Assembly: GCA_035411585.1 (NCBI GenBank)
Contig: DAONTI010000022.1
Span: 1-64,000, forward strand
Source of the DNA: MWDV01 sp002070715
GTDB taxonomy: Bacteria > Verrucomicrobiota > Verrucomicrobiia > Limisphaerales > MWDV01
DNA length: 64,000 nt
Reading direction: 5' to 3'
The position numbers were made by a program, and so were the translations under genes. Positions 28,369 through 36,795 of this stretch are shown piece by piece. The notes under the pieces were generated by a model. It saw only the letters and a program-made list of their open reading frames with translations, was not told where the DNA came from and searched no databases. Position 1 is the stretch's first letter. The number at the start of each line of letters is the position of its first letter.

Positions 28369-28761
28369 TTTTGATTCCTTTCGTCTGTGGGGTTCAAGAT
28401 TTGGCCGTTTGATTTTGGCAGCTACAGATGTTTGCAGATTTTATCTTTTAAGCTTTCTACGCGACTTTCTTTAAGTCACTTCATCGTCTCGCGACACCGA
28501 GCCACACAAGCCGGCCCGCTCAATTGGTTAACGTATTTAACCGGAGAGTAACAACTGGAAACTAAAGTCAACACAGAGTTTTGACCCAACTTTTTTGCGA
28601 TCCACCCCGAGCAAGCTGGCTGGCGGTTGGACCGCGCCTTCCCGCTGCTGCATTGTCCGCACTGTGGTCGGCAAATTCCTCATCGCTTTCAGGCCAAGCT
28701 CGTTGTTCAATCCACGCTCATTAGAACCGGGGCGCGTCGGAATGGCAACCTCGCAAAAGAT
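28369..28761. other. Upstream region of the array and repeat flank
   Basis: A 393-bp gap with no supported gene. Bases 28369-28600 are AT-rich relative to the window and should hold the array promoter on the minus strand. A TTGACT lies near 28572-28577, but no convincing -10 follows at the right spacing. Bases 28697-28761 belong to direct repeat B. Confidence 0.5.
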
Positions 28762-28865
28762 CTAAAAAAGGTCTAATCCCGGCGCAACCGCGCCCGGCCC
28801 TTTTACCCCCCTGTGGAGTTTCTGAGTAAACACCCGAATGGCGGACTCGCGGTTATGCACGTTCA
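28697..28865. repeat. Direct repeat B (partner of 24173-24344)
   Basis: A 169-bp near-copy of 24173-24344 in the same orientation. It carries the 3' end of a second response regulator gene and its flank. Its left end inside the gene is the deletion junction at about 28865, after which the sequence matches bases near 24887 of the intact copy. Confidence 0.8.
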
Positions 28866-28938
28866 CATCCGCATCCACCAGCGCCAGCCGGCGGGGCCGG
28901 TGCGGGCGGTTCACTGGGTTGTCGGTTCGGTGACTCAT
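28762..28938 (-). pseudogene. Response regulator relic with an internal deletion
   Basis: This 58-aa frame joins the start of the intact regulator at 24238-24957 (PRRLALVDAD) to its end (VNVHNRESAIRVFTQKLH). About 540 bp, including the phospho-Asp and most of the helix-turn-helix, have been cut out while the frame stayed open. A ribosome site GGAGG precedes the ATG at 28938. It is almost certainly not a working regulator. It shows that the regulator, and perhaps the cassette beside it, was duplicated. Confidence 0.85.
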
Positions 28939-29247
28939 CGTGTAATGCCTCCTCCATTCCGCCGATTTGACCACTCAAGGCCGGGCTTTCCCGCTCCGGC
29001 GTTGTCCGTTCTGAGACCGGCGTGGTGCTCCTTCCGGCCTCCAGCCGGGGAACGGGATTCCTGTGGCCGGTTGGACTGAACAGCGAACTCTGACACGGGT
29101 TGCATTCAATGCAAGGGCACGCATTGGAAGGCCGCCGGGAAGCCGCTGCCAAATTATTTCTGCGAAATGTTATCCATCCTCTTGCTGGAGCCGTCGCGGC
29201 GTTCGAGTGAATTCGTGGCGGGGGACCGCTGTTGGCTTCCGCCCTGG
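28939..29247. other. Intergenic region next to the O-antigen ligase gene
   Basis: A 309-bp gap with no supported gene and no clear terminator. Bases near 28985-29020 loosely resemble sequences near 24130 and 28650 (CTGAG, CCG, CGTG, TGCTC in the same order), which may mark an older, worn repeat copy. I make no functional claim. Confidence 0.4.
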
Positions 29248-31032
29248 TCACGATTCGTCCCCACACCGCTCTCTGCCCATTTCCAGCAACAGCCAGAACA
29301 CCGTCGCCGTGGCCAGCCGGAACAGGCCGCCGTCAAACCAGAACGCGACGAGCAGGACGAGCGCGCCAGAGTGACAAGCCGATCGGAAGGCCGAAGTCCG
29401 AAGCCCGAAGTCCGAACTCGCCCCCTGTCCGGTCGCCGTTCGAGGTTCGAAGTTTAAGATTGGATGTTCGATGTTCCTACCCTCCGGTATTCGGCCTTTG
29501 GGGGCCGTGTTCTCCGTTCTCACGGCGCCTTGTCCATTCTCTGCCTTCGGTCCTCCGCCCTCGGACTTGGTCCTCCGCCCTTCCCCCCTCGCTCCCAGCG
29601 AGAGGCCAACGCACGCGAGCAAGCAGGCCAACGCCGGAATCCCTATCGCCACGCCCAGCGTGAGATAATCGTTCAACTGAATCGCCATCCCTTCGTAGAC
29701 ATGGGACGGTCGGTAGAACTGGTCATAGATGGGTTCGACTTGGTTCCACCCCCAGCCGGTCAGTGGCCGTTCGGCCATCATTTGCAGCGCCCCCACCCAG
29801 GCTGCCACGCGGTTGCGCCAGGAGAAGTCGTTCACGTTCCCCACTGAAAACGCCCGCCGCACCGTGGTCACTTCCGTGTGCCGGAACTGCCAGAACGCCA
29901 GCACCACCAGCGAAACTGCCAGGACCGCCAGCGGTACCGCATTCCGCCCAAGGAATCCGCCCAACCGCCCACCCCACCGATCTCGCGAACGCGCCCGCAC
30001 GGCGGATCTCGCACTTTGGACTTTAAACTTCTGATTCTCCCGATCGCGAATGCCGCGCATCTCGCGGCTCAAACGACCCCAAGCCAACCAAACCGTCCCG
30101 GCCGCCGTTCCCACCCACGCCCCGCGGCTGTAACTCATCACCAACCCGAACCCTAGAATCCCGGCCGCCGTGAGGAAGAAAGACAGCTTCAGCCAGGATG
30201 CGACCACAGACCGCGAACCACGGACTACGGGCTCCTTGCAGGAACTTGAAACCACCCGCCCCAGGGCAAGAACCATCCCCACCCCCATCAACATCCCAAA
30301 TACATTCGGATTCTCCCACGGCCCGGTCCACCGCGCCTGTTCGCGATACTGAAACCGCATCCCTGCCTCGTTCTGCCAGAACACCGCCACCACCAAGAGA
30401 CCCAACAGCACCTGTACGATGACAGGAAACTGGGTGACAGAAAAATCCATCTTCCTGTCCGAATCCAGTTTACCCTCCGGCGTCGTCGCCGCGTCTCGGA
30501 AGAGCGCGGACGCCCGCCCGCCGTCCTCTGCTTTCAGTTCTCGGCTTTCCGCTTTCCGCTTTCGGCTTTTGAAGCTCGCCCACGCCATGCACTTCCCCAA
30601 GGTTGCCCCGCCGAGCCACACCAGCATCTCCGTGCCGGTCTGTGCGCCATACCCCAGCGCATACCTTGACGCCGCCAGCCCCAGCGCCGCGATGAGCCAA
30701 ACATCCGGGTTGTTCCACCGCCAGAACCGCTTGCCGCTTTCCCGATGTTGGAGCAGTACGAAGGTCGTGAAGTACACCCCGCAACACGCGAACACCATCC
30801 ACTGGGTCCCGGGATCGCGAAACATGGCGAGTACCTCCAGCAGGATTGGTCCCAACCAGCGCGACGTCCTCGCCGCCGGCGTTGCGCCGAACAAACAGCC
30901 GGCCAGCAACAGTCCCAGCAGCCCAAAGATGATGGCCACGCGCAGCGTCCTAGTGCGTCCGCCCGGCGATACCTTGATTTCGGCACCCGGGCTGTTTACC
31001 GCATGCATGGCCGGCATGTTTAGACCGTTCAA
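29248..31032 (-). CDS. O-antigen ligase/polymerase-like membrane protein with repeat insertions
   Basis: A 594-aa inner-membrane protein with about 10 to 12 hydrophobic segments. It has the Wzy/WaaL-type features GPWENPNVFGMLMG (about 237), a YSRGAWVG motif (about 301) and a long periplasmic loop with GWGWNQVEPIYDQFY (about 426). The family polymerises or ligates surface polysaccharide. Three hydrophilic segments (about 153-175, 330-345 and 481-550) are low-complexity and repeat-encoded, and sit between membrane helices; the last is unusually long. ATGs at 31017 and 31008 are alternative starts. A recurring element lies 30 bp upstream. Confidence 0.82.
   Translation of the reverse strand: MNGLNMPAMHAVNSPGAEIKVSPGGRTRTLRVAIIFGLLGLLLAGCLFGATPAARTSRWLGPILLEVLAMFRDPGTQWMVFACCGVYFTTFVLLQHRESGKRFWRWNNPDVWLIAALGLAASRYALGYGAQTGTEMLVWLGGATLGKCMAWASFKSRKRKAESRELKAEDGGRASALFRDAATTPEGKLDSDRKMDFSVTQFPVIVQVLLGLLVVAVFWQNEAGMRFQYREQARWTGPWENPNVFGMLMGVGMVLALGRVVSSSCKEPVVRGSRSVVASWLKLSFFLTAAGILGFGLVMSYSRGAWVGTAAGTVWLAWGRLSREMRGIRDRENQKFKVQSARSAVRARSRDRWGGRLGGFLGRNAVPLAVLAVSLVVLAFWQFRHTEVTTVRRAFSVGNVNDFSWRNRVAAWVGALQMMAERPLTGWGWNQVEPIYDQFYRPSHVYEGMAIQLNDYLTLGVAIGIPALACLLACVGLSLGARGEGRRTKSEGGGPKAENGQGAVRTENTAPKGRIPEGRNIEHPILNFEPRTATGQGASSDFGLRTSAFRSACHSGALVLLVAFWFDGGLFRLATATVFWLLLEMGRERCGDES
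29383..29592. repeat. Low-complexity repeat in the O-antigen ligase gene, long copy
   Basis: It contains serial variants of GAAGTCCGAAG and GGTCCTCCGCCCT. It translates to GRRTKSEGGGPKAENG, NIEHPILNFEP and SSDFGLRTSAF (residues about 481-550). These words recur in the repeats at 14762-14884, 25423-25533 and 30508-30576. The insertion is in frame and lies in a loop before the last two membrane helices. Confidence 0.7.
30508..30576. repeat. Low-complexity repeat in the O-antigen ligase gene, short copy
   Basis: It has three tandem variants of TTTCCGCTTTC/TTCTCGGCTTT and encodes SFKSRKRKAESRELKAEDGG (residues about 153-175). It lies between two membrane segments in a likely cytoplasmic loop and is in frame. 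Confidence 0.6.
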
Positions 31033-31061
31033 CTCGGCGAATCAATAGAGAAGACCTCGCC

Positions 31062-31112
31062 GTCCGCGTGCCTTGCCCCCTTTGCCAAAGGTTTACCGTT
31101 TTTGCGCAAACC
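31062..31112 (-). promoter_or_regulatory. Recurring upstream element, copy 2
   Basis: Almost identical to 13607-13659: CCTTTGCCAAAGG, a T-run and TTTGCGCAAA are kept, in the same orientation to a downstream minus-strand gene. It lies 30 bp before the ligase start, within a 256-bp gap (31033-31288) that holds nothing else I can support. On the minus strand it gives an A-run and TTTGGCA. Confidence 0.5.
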
Positions 31113-31288
31113 CGGGAGGATTCTGTCCGGATGGTCCCAATCATGCGATGGCGGCAGTTGAATGGGCGTCCCGGTTGTCTGCAAAAATGCTTTGCGTCGG
31201 CACGCATTATTCCAGCCGCTACCAACTCCTTTTCGACCGATTATCTGTCGGTCGTTTGACGTTGACAGCGATAGATTATCGAAATGCC

Positions 31289-34120
31289 TTAATCCGGGGT
31301 TGTCGGATGGGATGTCTGATACGTTCCGCTGAAGGCGGGGATTGAGGGTTGCACGGTGCCGGCATTGAGAATGCCGTTGAACAGGAATTTGAAGGTGCCG
31401 TGTGATTGAGCGCGGAAGACTATTTCCGGCCCAAAGAGAACCAGCCGCCCCGCCCCCACCCGAGCTTCGGCAATGGCGATTCCATTTTGCAGCCACTCCT
31501 GACCGAGAGCCCAGCCACTGCGCAACGGCGCGGGTTCGTCGAACCACGCTACCGGCGTAAAGATTTCGGTGCTGCGAAATACCGGGCTGGAGCGGAGCAT
31601 CACCACCATCCACTCTTCGGCGCCCCAAGCGAGCGGATGCTCCGGGTTGACACGAACGCGGACCAGTGAACCCGGGATGTAATGCTGCGCGCGCGGCAGC
31701 GGGATTTCTTTGCCGTGATCGTTCGTGGTGACGAGATGACTGGTCAGCGGGAGGTCAAAGTGTTTCGCCAAATCCGTTGAACTGCCGATGGTCAGCATGA
31801 CCCCGCCCGCCTCCAGAAAAGTCCGCAAGGCCGGGGCGGTGCGCTGAACGCTCACTCCGCCCCACCGGTCCCGCCATTCCGCGGGAATTCCAGCGGGTGG
31901 GGGATTCGTCGCTCCCGAAGCCGGCAGAAATGCGCCGGTGACAAATATCAAAACATCGAATTGATCACGCAGATTGCCCGCATCAAGCCGCGGGGCGAAA
32001 ACGGTTTCAAACGGAAACTCAAACTGTTCGAGCACCCAACGCGTCCAGCCCGACGGGATCGAGCCGCCGTAACGATCCCACAACCCCACGCGCACCGGTG
32101 GGAGCGCAACCACGGCCACCGCCGGCTGGCTGCGGATGCCGGTGAAAACGACCGGCAGGCGCATCACCAACGTTTGAAGCAGCGGCAGGGTGTCCGTCCG
32201 GCGGGGCAACCAGAAAGTGCCGGCGGCGAAGCGGTCCGTAGCGTTGGTCCAGGCCCCAGCGAGCCGGCCCACCGGATGCCCGGCGGCGTGGAGCCGGTTC
32301 ACGGCGCGAAAAGCATCGTTGGCATCGGCCCGGAACAGGAAACCATCGGCCTCCGCCGCGTGGTCAATCCGTCCAAACGGCAGGGGTTGAACATCCGCAC
32401 AAACCGCCAACGGACCGGCCAGATCAGTGAACACGCGGGTGAACTTCACGTTCATTTGCAAGGCCGGAGTCCACCCAGCCAGATCGTAAGGCGGCGTTGG
32501 CGGACCGCCGGGGCAAGGCACGTCGTTGGGGTGATCCTGCGGCTCGAACATATCGAGCACATGAGCGCGATAGGCCTGGTCGCACCGGATCACAAACGAA
32601 CCGGCTGGATAGGTGTGGCCGGCATAGGTGAAATCATTGGTGGCCCGGTGCACGCGCACCCCGCTCTCAATGAGCATGTTGATGAAACGCGTTGCGGTGC
32701 CCAAGTCGGCCTGGTCGCTCGGGACGATATACCCGCGGGCATCGCGTCGCGACGGGTCACGGAAAAATCGGTCAAACGCGTTGGTGGCTTGCGGTGGCGA
32801 CGCGGCTTTTTTTGCCGACGCAAATTTGGCGGCAGTCTGGGCTTGCTTCATCGTCGCTTGCACCTGCTCGATGTGGCTTGGCGAGGGGGTCCAGTGATCC
32901 CGCCGGCCCCGCGCGATCGCGTCCCGCCCCATTGCGTAGTGGGTCCACAGCAGTTCCGTCCGATACCGGGAAGCGTAATCGAGCACCGCGTAATTCGCCG
33001 TCACCGAGTAATCCACGGATTGCCGCAAATGCCACGGCTGCGGGGCCACGGGCGCCGGCAAATCCCCGCGGGGAAGTTGCAACAGGGGATTGAACGGAAT
33101 CTGGATCGGATTGGGATTGCCGATGGTTTCGGTCAACAGCCCGATCACGTTGTGATAGTAATTGATGGAGCGCAGCCCGCCGTTCCACCAGGCGGAGAAA
33201 CGGGCGCCGGAGCGAACGGTTACGCCGGGTTTATCTTCCGCCAGAAACCGATTCATCATCACCGCGCCCAATTGCTCCACCCCACTCCGGACCCGCGGAT
33301 CAATCCGGTAGCTGAAGGGGTCACGGAACGGCGGGGCATACATCACGGTGCCCGGCGGACTGCTTTGGTGGTGGTCGTAAACGATTTGGGGAAACCAGTC
33401 GCGGAACAGGACGCGGCTCAAAGCTTTGCTTTCCGCCTGCGTCAGGGCGAAGAAATCGCGGTTGTTGTCGTGGCCAATGTATTTCTGGTAGAGCCGCGGC
33501 AGGTTGGCGAGCGAACGCCGGGAGGGCTCGGGTTCGCGCATGTACCAGTCCCCGACCAGGTCCATGCCATCCGGGTTGGCCGGCACGGCGAGCACAATGA
33601 CGTTTTCCCGAATGCGCCGCGTCTCCGCGTCCTGACGACTGATCAATTGATACACCGTTTCCACCAACTGAACGGAGCCCAGTGTTTCCGTCGCGTGCAA
33701 ACCGCCGGAAATCCAGACGATCACCCGCCCCTGATCCGCCAGGACCCGCGCTTGGGCGTCGCTGAGGTCCTCCGCCAATGCCAGCCGTCGCGCGATGTCC
33801 CGATAACGCGCCACCCGCCGCAAATTCCCGGGCGCACTGATCACCGCCATCACCATGGGACGGCCTTCTTCGGTCACCCCGATGGGAACGACCTTCAGGC
33901 AGGTGGATTCGCGATCGAGCTTGTGCCAGTAATTGGTGAGCTGCCGGTAAGTCGGCAGGTGATAGTCATCGCCCGGGTTGAATCCGAAATGTTGTTGGGG
34001 CGTGGTCAACCGTGGCGCGGCCTCCACAATGACAAGCCCCCCGGCCAGCAGCAGGCCCATTCCCAAACAAGCCAGCCGACGTCGCCAGGCCGGGAAACGG
34101 GCGAAACATTTTAATTCCAC
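31289..34120 (-). CDS. M14-family zinc carboxypeptidase, exported
   Basis: About 943 aa. The N-terminal domain has the M14 zinc motif HATE in WISGGLHATETLG, the downstream NPDGMDLVGDWY region typical of the family, and a further His in YDHHQSSPPG. The C-terminal half (from about residue 550) resembles the glutamine-amidotransferase-like part found in large bacterial M14 proteins. A signal peptide (LACLGMGLLLAGGLVIVEA) shows export. I place the start at the GTG at 34120, which gives a normal signal n-region. Upstream in-frame ATGs lie inside ispE, and an ATG at 34060 would leave almost no n-region. Confidence 0.82.
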   Translation of the reverse strand: MELKCFARFPAWRRRLACLGMGLLLAGGLVIVEAAPRLTTPQQHFGFNPGDDYHLPTYRQLTNYWHKLDRESTCLKVVPIGVTEEGRPMVMAVISAPGNLRRVARYRDIARRLALAEDLSDAQARVLADQGRVIVWISGGLHATETLGSVQLVETVYQLISRQDAETRRIRENVIVLAVPANPDGMDLVGDWYMREPEPSRRSLANLPRLYQKYIGHDNNRDFFALTQAESKALSRVLFRDWFPQIVYDHHQSSPPGTVMYAPPFRDPFSYRIDPRVRSGVEQLGAVMMNRFLAEDKPGVTVRSGARFSAWWNGGLRSINYYHNVIGLLTETIGNPNPIQIPFNPLLQLPRGDLPAPVAPQPWHLRQSVDYSVTANYAVLDYASRYRTELLWTHYAMGRDAIARGRRDHWTPSPSHIEQVQATMKQAQTAAKFASAKKAASPPQATNAFDRFFRDPSRRDARGYIVPSDQADLGTATRFINMLIESGVRVHRATNDFTYAGHTYPAGSFVIRCDQAYRAHVLDMFEPQDHPNDVPCPGGPPTPPYDLAGWTPALQMNVKFTRVFTDLAGPLAVCADVQPLPFGRIDHAAEADGFLFRADANDAFRAVNRLHAAGHPVGRLAGAWTNATDRFAAGTFWLPRRTDTLPLLQTLVMRLPVVFTGIRSQPAVAVVALPPVRVGLWDRYGGSIPSGWTRWVLEQFEFPFETVFAPRLDAGNLRDQFDVLIFVTGAFLPASGATNPPPAGIPAEWRDRWGGVSVQRTAPALRTFLEAGGVMLTIGSSTDLAKHFDLPLTSHLVTTNDHGKEIPLPRAQHYIPGSLVRVRVNPEHPLAWGAEEWMVVMLRSSPVFRSTEIFTPVAWFDEPAPLRSGWALGQEWLQNGIAIAEARVGAGRLVLFGPEIVFRAQSHGTFKFLFNGILNAGTVQPSIPAFSGTYQTSHPTTPD

Positions 34121-34220
34121 CCGAGCAGTCTGAAAACCGCTTAAGGAAGTGTCAAGATACGCGCCGGTTGAGGATTGAAAACAGATAGCCGGATTCCGGG
34201 AATTATGACGGGCAATTTTT

Positions 34221-35120
34221 TCAGAGCGCGCCCTCCGCATCGCCGCCAGCCAAGGGCACCACGGCAGTCCAGCAGGTCGAGCCAAAGCGACGCTTGAATT
34301 GGGCGGCCAGCGTTTTCCCGTGCGCGATGGATTCGACCACGGCAAAAGTGGTCGAGCCGCTGCCGGACATCAACGTGGCCAAAGCCCCGTGGGCGCGAAG
34401 AAATTCCTGATACAGAGCCAGCACGGGATATTTCGCAAAGACCGGAGCTTCCAAGGAATTGAAGAGTGCGCCGGCCAGCGGTTCGCTGTCCCCGGCCTGC
34501 AATCGTTCAACCAGTTGCCGCGCCCGCCCCGGTTGGCCATTCAAGGCTTGGGGAAAGCGGGCCAGTTGTTGATAAGCCCACGCAGTGGAGATGCCAAAAC
34601 CGGGATGCACCAGCAAAAGTCCCCGGCCCCGCAATCCAGGAAAAAAATCCAGCGGTTCGATATGTTCCCCCCGACCAGTAACCAAGGCCGGCCGGTCTTG
34701 CAGAAAAAACGGCACATCCGATCCCAAACGGGCGGCCAGCTCGTGAAGTTGCGGGTCGGTCAGTGGCCGGTCAAACAGTGCGTTCAATCCGCGTAAAGTG
34801 TGGGCGGCATTCCCGCTGCCGCCGCCCAAACCGCCGCCGGGCGGAATCCGTTTTTCCAGATGCAATCTCAGGCCGGCAGTGATGCCGGTGGCGGCGAGGA
34901 AAAGCCGGGCCGCACGACAAACCAAATTGCGGTCATCGGTGGGCAGCCGCGGATCATCACAAGTGAACTCTAAACCTTGCGCGGTGGTTTGGCAGGACAA
35001 CGTATCGTAGAGGGCAACCGGGTGGAAAACGCTTTCCAGTTCGTGAAATCCATCCGCCCGCCGGCCCAGTATATTGAGCAGCAGATTGATTTTACCCGGG
35101 GACTGTTGTTTCAGCGTCAT
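34221..35120 (-). CDS. ispE: 4-diphosphocytidyl-2-C-methyl-D-erythritol kinase
   Basis: A 299-aa GHMP kinase of the MEP isoprenoid pathway. It opens with SPGKINLLLNILGRRADGFHELES, has the ATP loop PPGGGLGGGSGNAA (about 92-105) and a C-terminal LMSGSGSTTFAV motif, so all three GHMP motifs are present. It supplies isoprenoid precursors, for example for the menaquinone implied by menG at 42727. The start codon directly abuts the U-tract of a terminator-like hairpin (35121-35155), leaving no room for a normal leader. Confidence 0.95.
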   Translation of the reverse strand: MTLKQQSPGKINLLLNILGRRADGFHELESVFHPVALYDTLSCQTTAQGLEFTCDDPRLPTDDRNLVCRAARLFLAATGITAGLRLHLEKRIPPGGGLGGGSGNAAHTLRGLNALFDRPLTDPQLHELAARLGSDVPFFLQDRPALVTGRGEHIEPLDFFPGLRGRGLLLVHPGFGISTAWAYQQLARFPQALNGQPGRARQLVERLQAGDSEPLAGALFNSLEAPVFAKYPVLALYQEFLRAHGALATLMSGSGSTTFAVVESIAHGKTLAAQFKRRFGSTCWTAVVPLAGGDAEGAL

Positions 35121-35155
35121 TAAACAAAACGCGCCAACACCCCGGTGTTGGCGCG
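35121..35155 (-). terminator. Rho-independent terminator of the TIGR04073-type gene
   Basis: A 12-bp perfect inverted repeat (35130-35141 with 35144-35155; core GCGCCAACACC) is followed on the minus strand by TTTTGTTTA. It lies 33 bp past the end of the lipoprotein gene and immediately before the ispE ATG. Confidence 0.85.
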
Positions 35156-35187
35156 AAAGTGCATTGCCGCAACGGGCATGGCGGCTC

Positions 35188-35625
35188 TCAGTCGAAAATC
35201 CGGAACCGGCTGTTGGGGAACATGGGCGCGACTTCCCCGCCGCTGAAGCCGAGCGAGGTGTCAGTGCCGAATCCCGGCACGGCGATCAGACCGGGCTTGA
35301 AGTTATCCGGATACACCGGCTCGGGTTCCAAGTAGTTGGTGAACACCGGATCGTAGGAGGGAAACGGCGAGGTGACAATTTCGTAGAGGCCCACGCCGAT
35401 GCGGGCCATGGAACGATTGAACCCCCGGACCGCGCCGGTGGTGTAGGCTTGATCCGGCGAATCAAAGAGCGCCGTTTGTTCCATTTCGCGGCGCATCTCG
35501 CCCCACCGGGTGATTTCACCAAAATTGCTCAGGCCGCGGCCCAGTTTGCGTTCCGGTCCCGCGCACCCGCTGGTCAGTAAACCCGCCACCGTCGCCACTA
35601 TCAGGAGAGAAAAAGTGTTACGCAT
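35188..35625 (-). CDS. Exosortase-system-associated lipoprotein (TIGR04073 type)
   Basis: A 145-aa protein with a lipoprotein signal (LLTSGCAG, Cys about residue 22). The central pattern, KLGRGLSNFGEI, then GAVRGFNRSMARIGVGLYEIVTSPFP split around a short loop, is the one I associate with the TIGR04073 family found in genomes with exosortase sorting. The C-terminus holds a tyrosine- and proline-rich stretch. Its function is unknown. No exosortase or PEP-CTERM protein is in this window. It has its own terminator downstream and a likely promoter element at 35659-35702. Confidence 0.75.
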   Translation of the reverse strand: MRNTFSLLIVATVAGLLTSGCAGPERKLGRGLSNFGEITRWGEMRREMEQTALFDSPDQAYTTGAVRGFNRSMARIGVGLYEIVTSPFPSYDPVFTNYLEPEPVYPDNFKPGLIAVPGFGTDTSLGFSGGEVAPMFPNSRFRIFD

Positions 35626-35658
35626 ACGTTGTTCGTTTTGCCGGACTCACCCTAGTCA

Positions 35659-35702
35659 GTACGCCGCGGTTGTAAAGCGTGTTTTTTACAGTTTTTTTGG
35701 CG
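35659..35702 (-). promoter_or_regulatory. Recurring upstream element, copy 4 (degenerate); likely promoter
   Basis: It shares GTACGCC, TTGTAAA, GTTTTTTACAG and TTTTTTTGGCG with 25216-25266 in the same order and orientation. On the minus strand an A-run precedes TTTACA, a fair -35 box, 34 bp from the lipoprotein start. This copy best supports the promoter reading of the element. Confidence 0.45.
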
Positions 35703-35776
35703 CGGCAATTTTGGCACGCTTCCCGCCCACCGGAAATCAATTCTTCCGCAGCGCGCCGGACGCGCCCGCACCGCGG

Positions 35777-36769
35777 CTAGGTCAACTGCTGCCGGTCTTT
35801 CCGCGCCCAGTACCAGGAGATGAGAATGCTGATCTCGTAAAGCAGATGCAGGGGAATGGCCATGAGGAACATGGTGAACGGATCCCCCGATGGGGTGAGA
35901 AACGCGCAGATCACCAGTTCGAGCACCACCCAGTAGGCACGGAAGTTGTTCAATTTTTGGAAGTCCAGCAATCCCACCTTCACCAGCGCCAGAATCACAA
36001 TCGGCAGTTCAAAACTCACGCCCATCACCAGCATGAAGATGCACACAAAACTGATGTAATCCTCAGCGCGCCATTCGTCCGCATAAAAGCCCATCCAGGC
36101 GGAAAATTGCACCGTCGCCCCCAGCGCCACCTGCAGCATGATGAAATAACAAAACGCCATGCCCAGCAAAAACAGGAACGCCCCAATCCCAATCGCCCGC
36201 AGGACAAACTCCTTTTCCTTAACCTTCAAGGCGGGCAGCACGAACTGGCCGATGAAATAGAGCATGAACGGTAGCGCCAATACCAGCCCGCCGTACAAGG
36301 CCAGCTTGATGGCCACCATGAACGCGCTGATGGGACTGTAATTTTTCAGCAGTACGAATGAATCCGGATCATCCACGTGCGCGGCGGCCTCGGGCTGCAA
36401 GGTCAACACGATTTCGCCGTTGACGGATTTGGGCACCACCAGGAACGCCTGGACGTTGGTTGCGTCCGCCGGCAGCAGGCCCGCCAGATTAGTGCGGGCG
36501 ACTTTATTGAGAACGTTCGTTCCCCATTCAATGGCGACGGTGTCCCCGGGATTGGCCGCTTGCAGGCGCGTCGCCACGCGCAGCGGATAGGTGAGGAACC
36601 GGACGAGGTAATTGCCGCCGACGAGGCACATGATCATGGCCACCGCCAGCGAGGTGATGACCTTGATCAGGGTCCAACGCAGATCCTCGAGGTGCTCGAG
36701 GAACGATTTAACGGGGCCGCCTTCCGCCTCTTCCGTCTCCAGCGGCAGATCCTCGGGATCGCTGGCCAT
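35777..36769 (-). CDS. tatC: Sec-independent protein translocase TatC
   Basis: A 330-aa inner-membrane protein that recognises twin-arginine signals. It has the conserved FLEHLEDLRWTLI before TM1 and the FVLPALKVKEKEF region after TM3, with six membrane segments. It is longer than usual: the first periplasmic loop spans about residues 55-150, roughly 95 residues, compared with about 30-50 in E. coli. It follows tatA by 26 bp and the tol-pal genes on the same strand. Confidence 0.95.
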   Translation of the reverse strand: MASDPEDLPLETEEAEGGPVKSFLEHLEDLRWTLIKVITSLAVAMIMCLVGGNYLVRFLTYPLRVATRLQAANPGDTVAIEWGTNVLNKVARTNLAGLLPADATNVQAFLVVPKSVNGEIVLTLQPEAAAHVDDPDSFVLLKNYSPISAFMVAIKLALYGGLVLALPFMLYFIGQFVLPALKVKEKEFVLRAIGIGAFLFLLGMAFCYFIMLQVALGATVQFSAWMGFYADEWRAEDYISFVCIFMLVMGVSFELPIVILALVKVGLLDFQKLNNFRAYWVVLELVICAFLTPSGDPFTMFLMAIPLHLLYEISILISWYWARKDRQQLT

Positions 36770-36795
36770 CGTGCAGTACCCGGCTGGGACCGTCT

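Noticed and set aside
28985..29020. A third copy of the regulator-flank repeat
   Set aside because: Only scattered words match, too few to claim homology by eye.
31029..31628. A 199-codon minus-strand frame inside the M14 gene
   Set aside because: It is a shadow frame of the carboxypeptidase, arginine-rich and without a family look.
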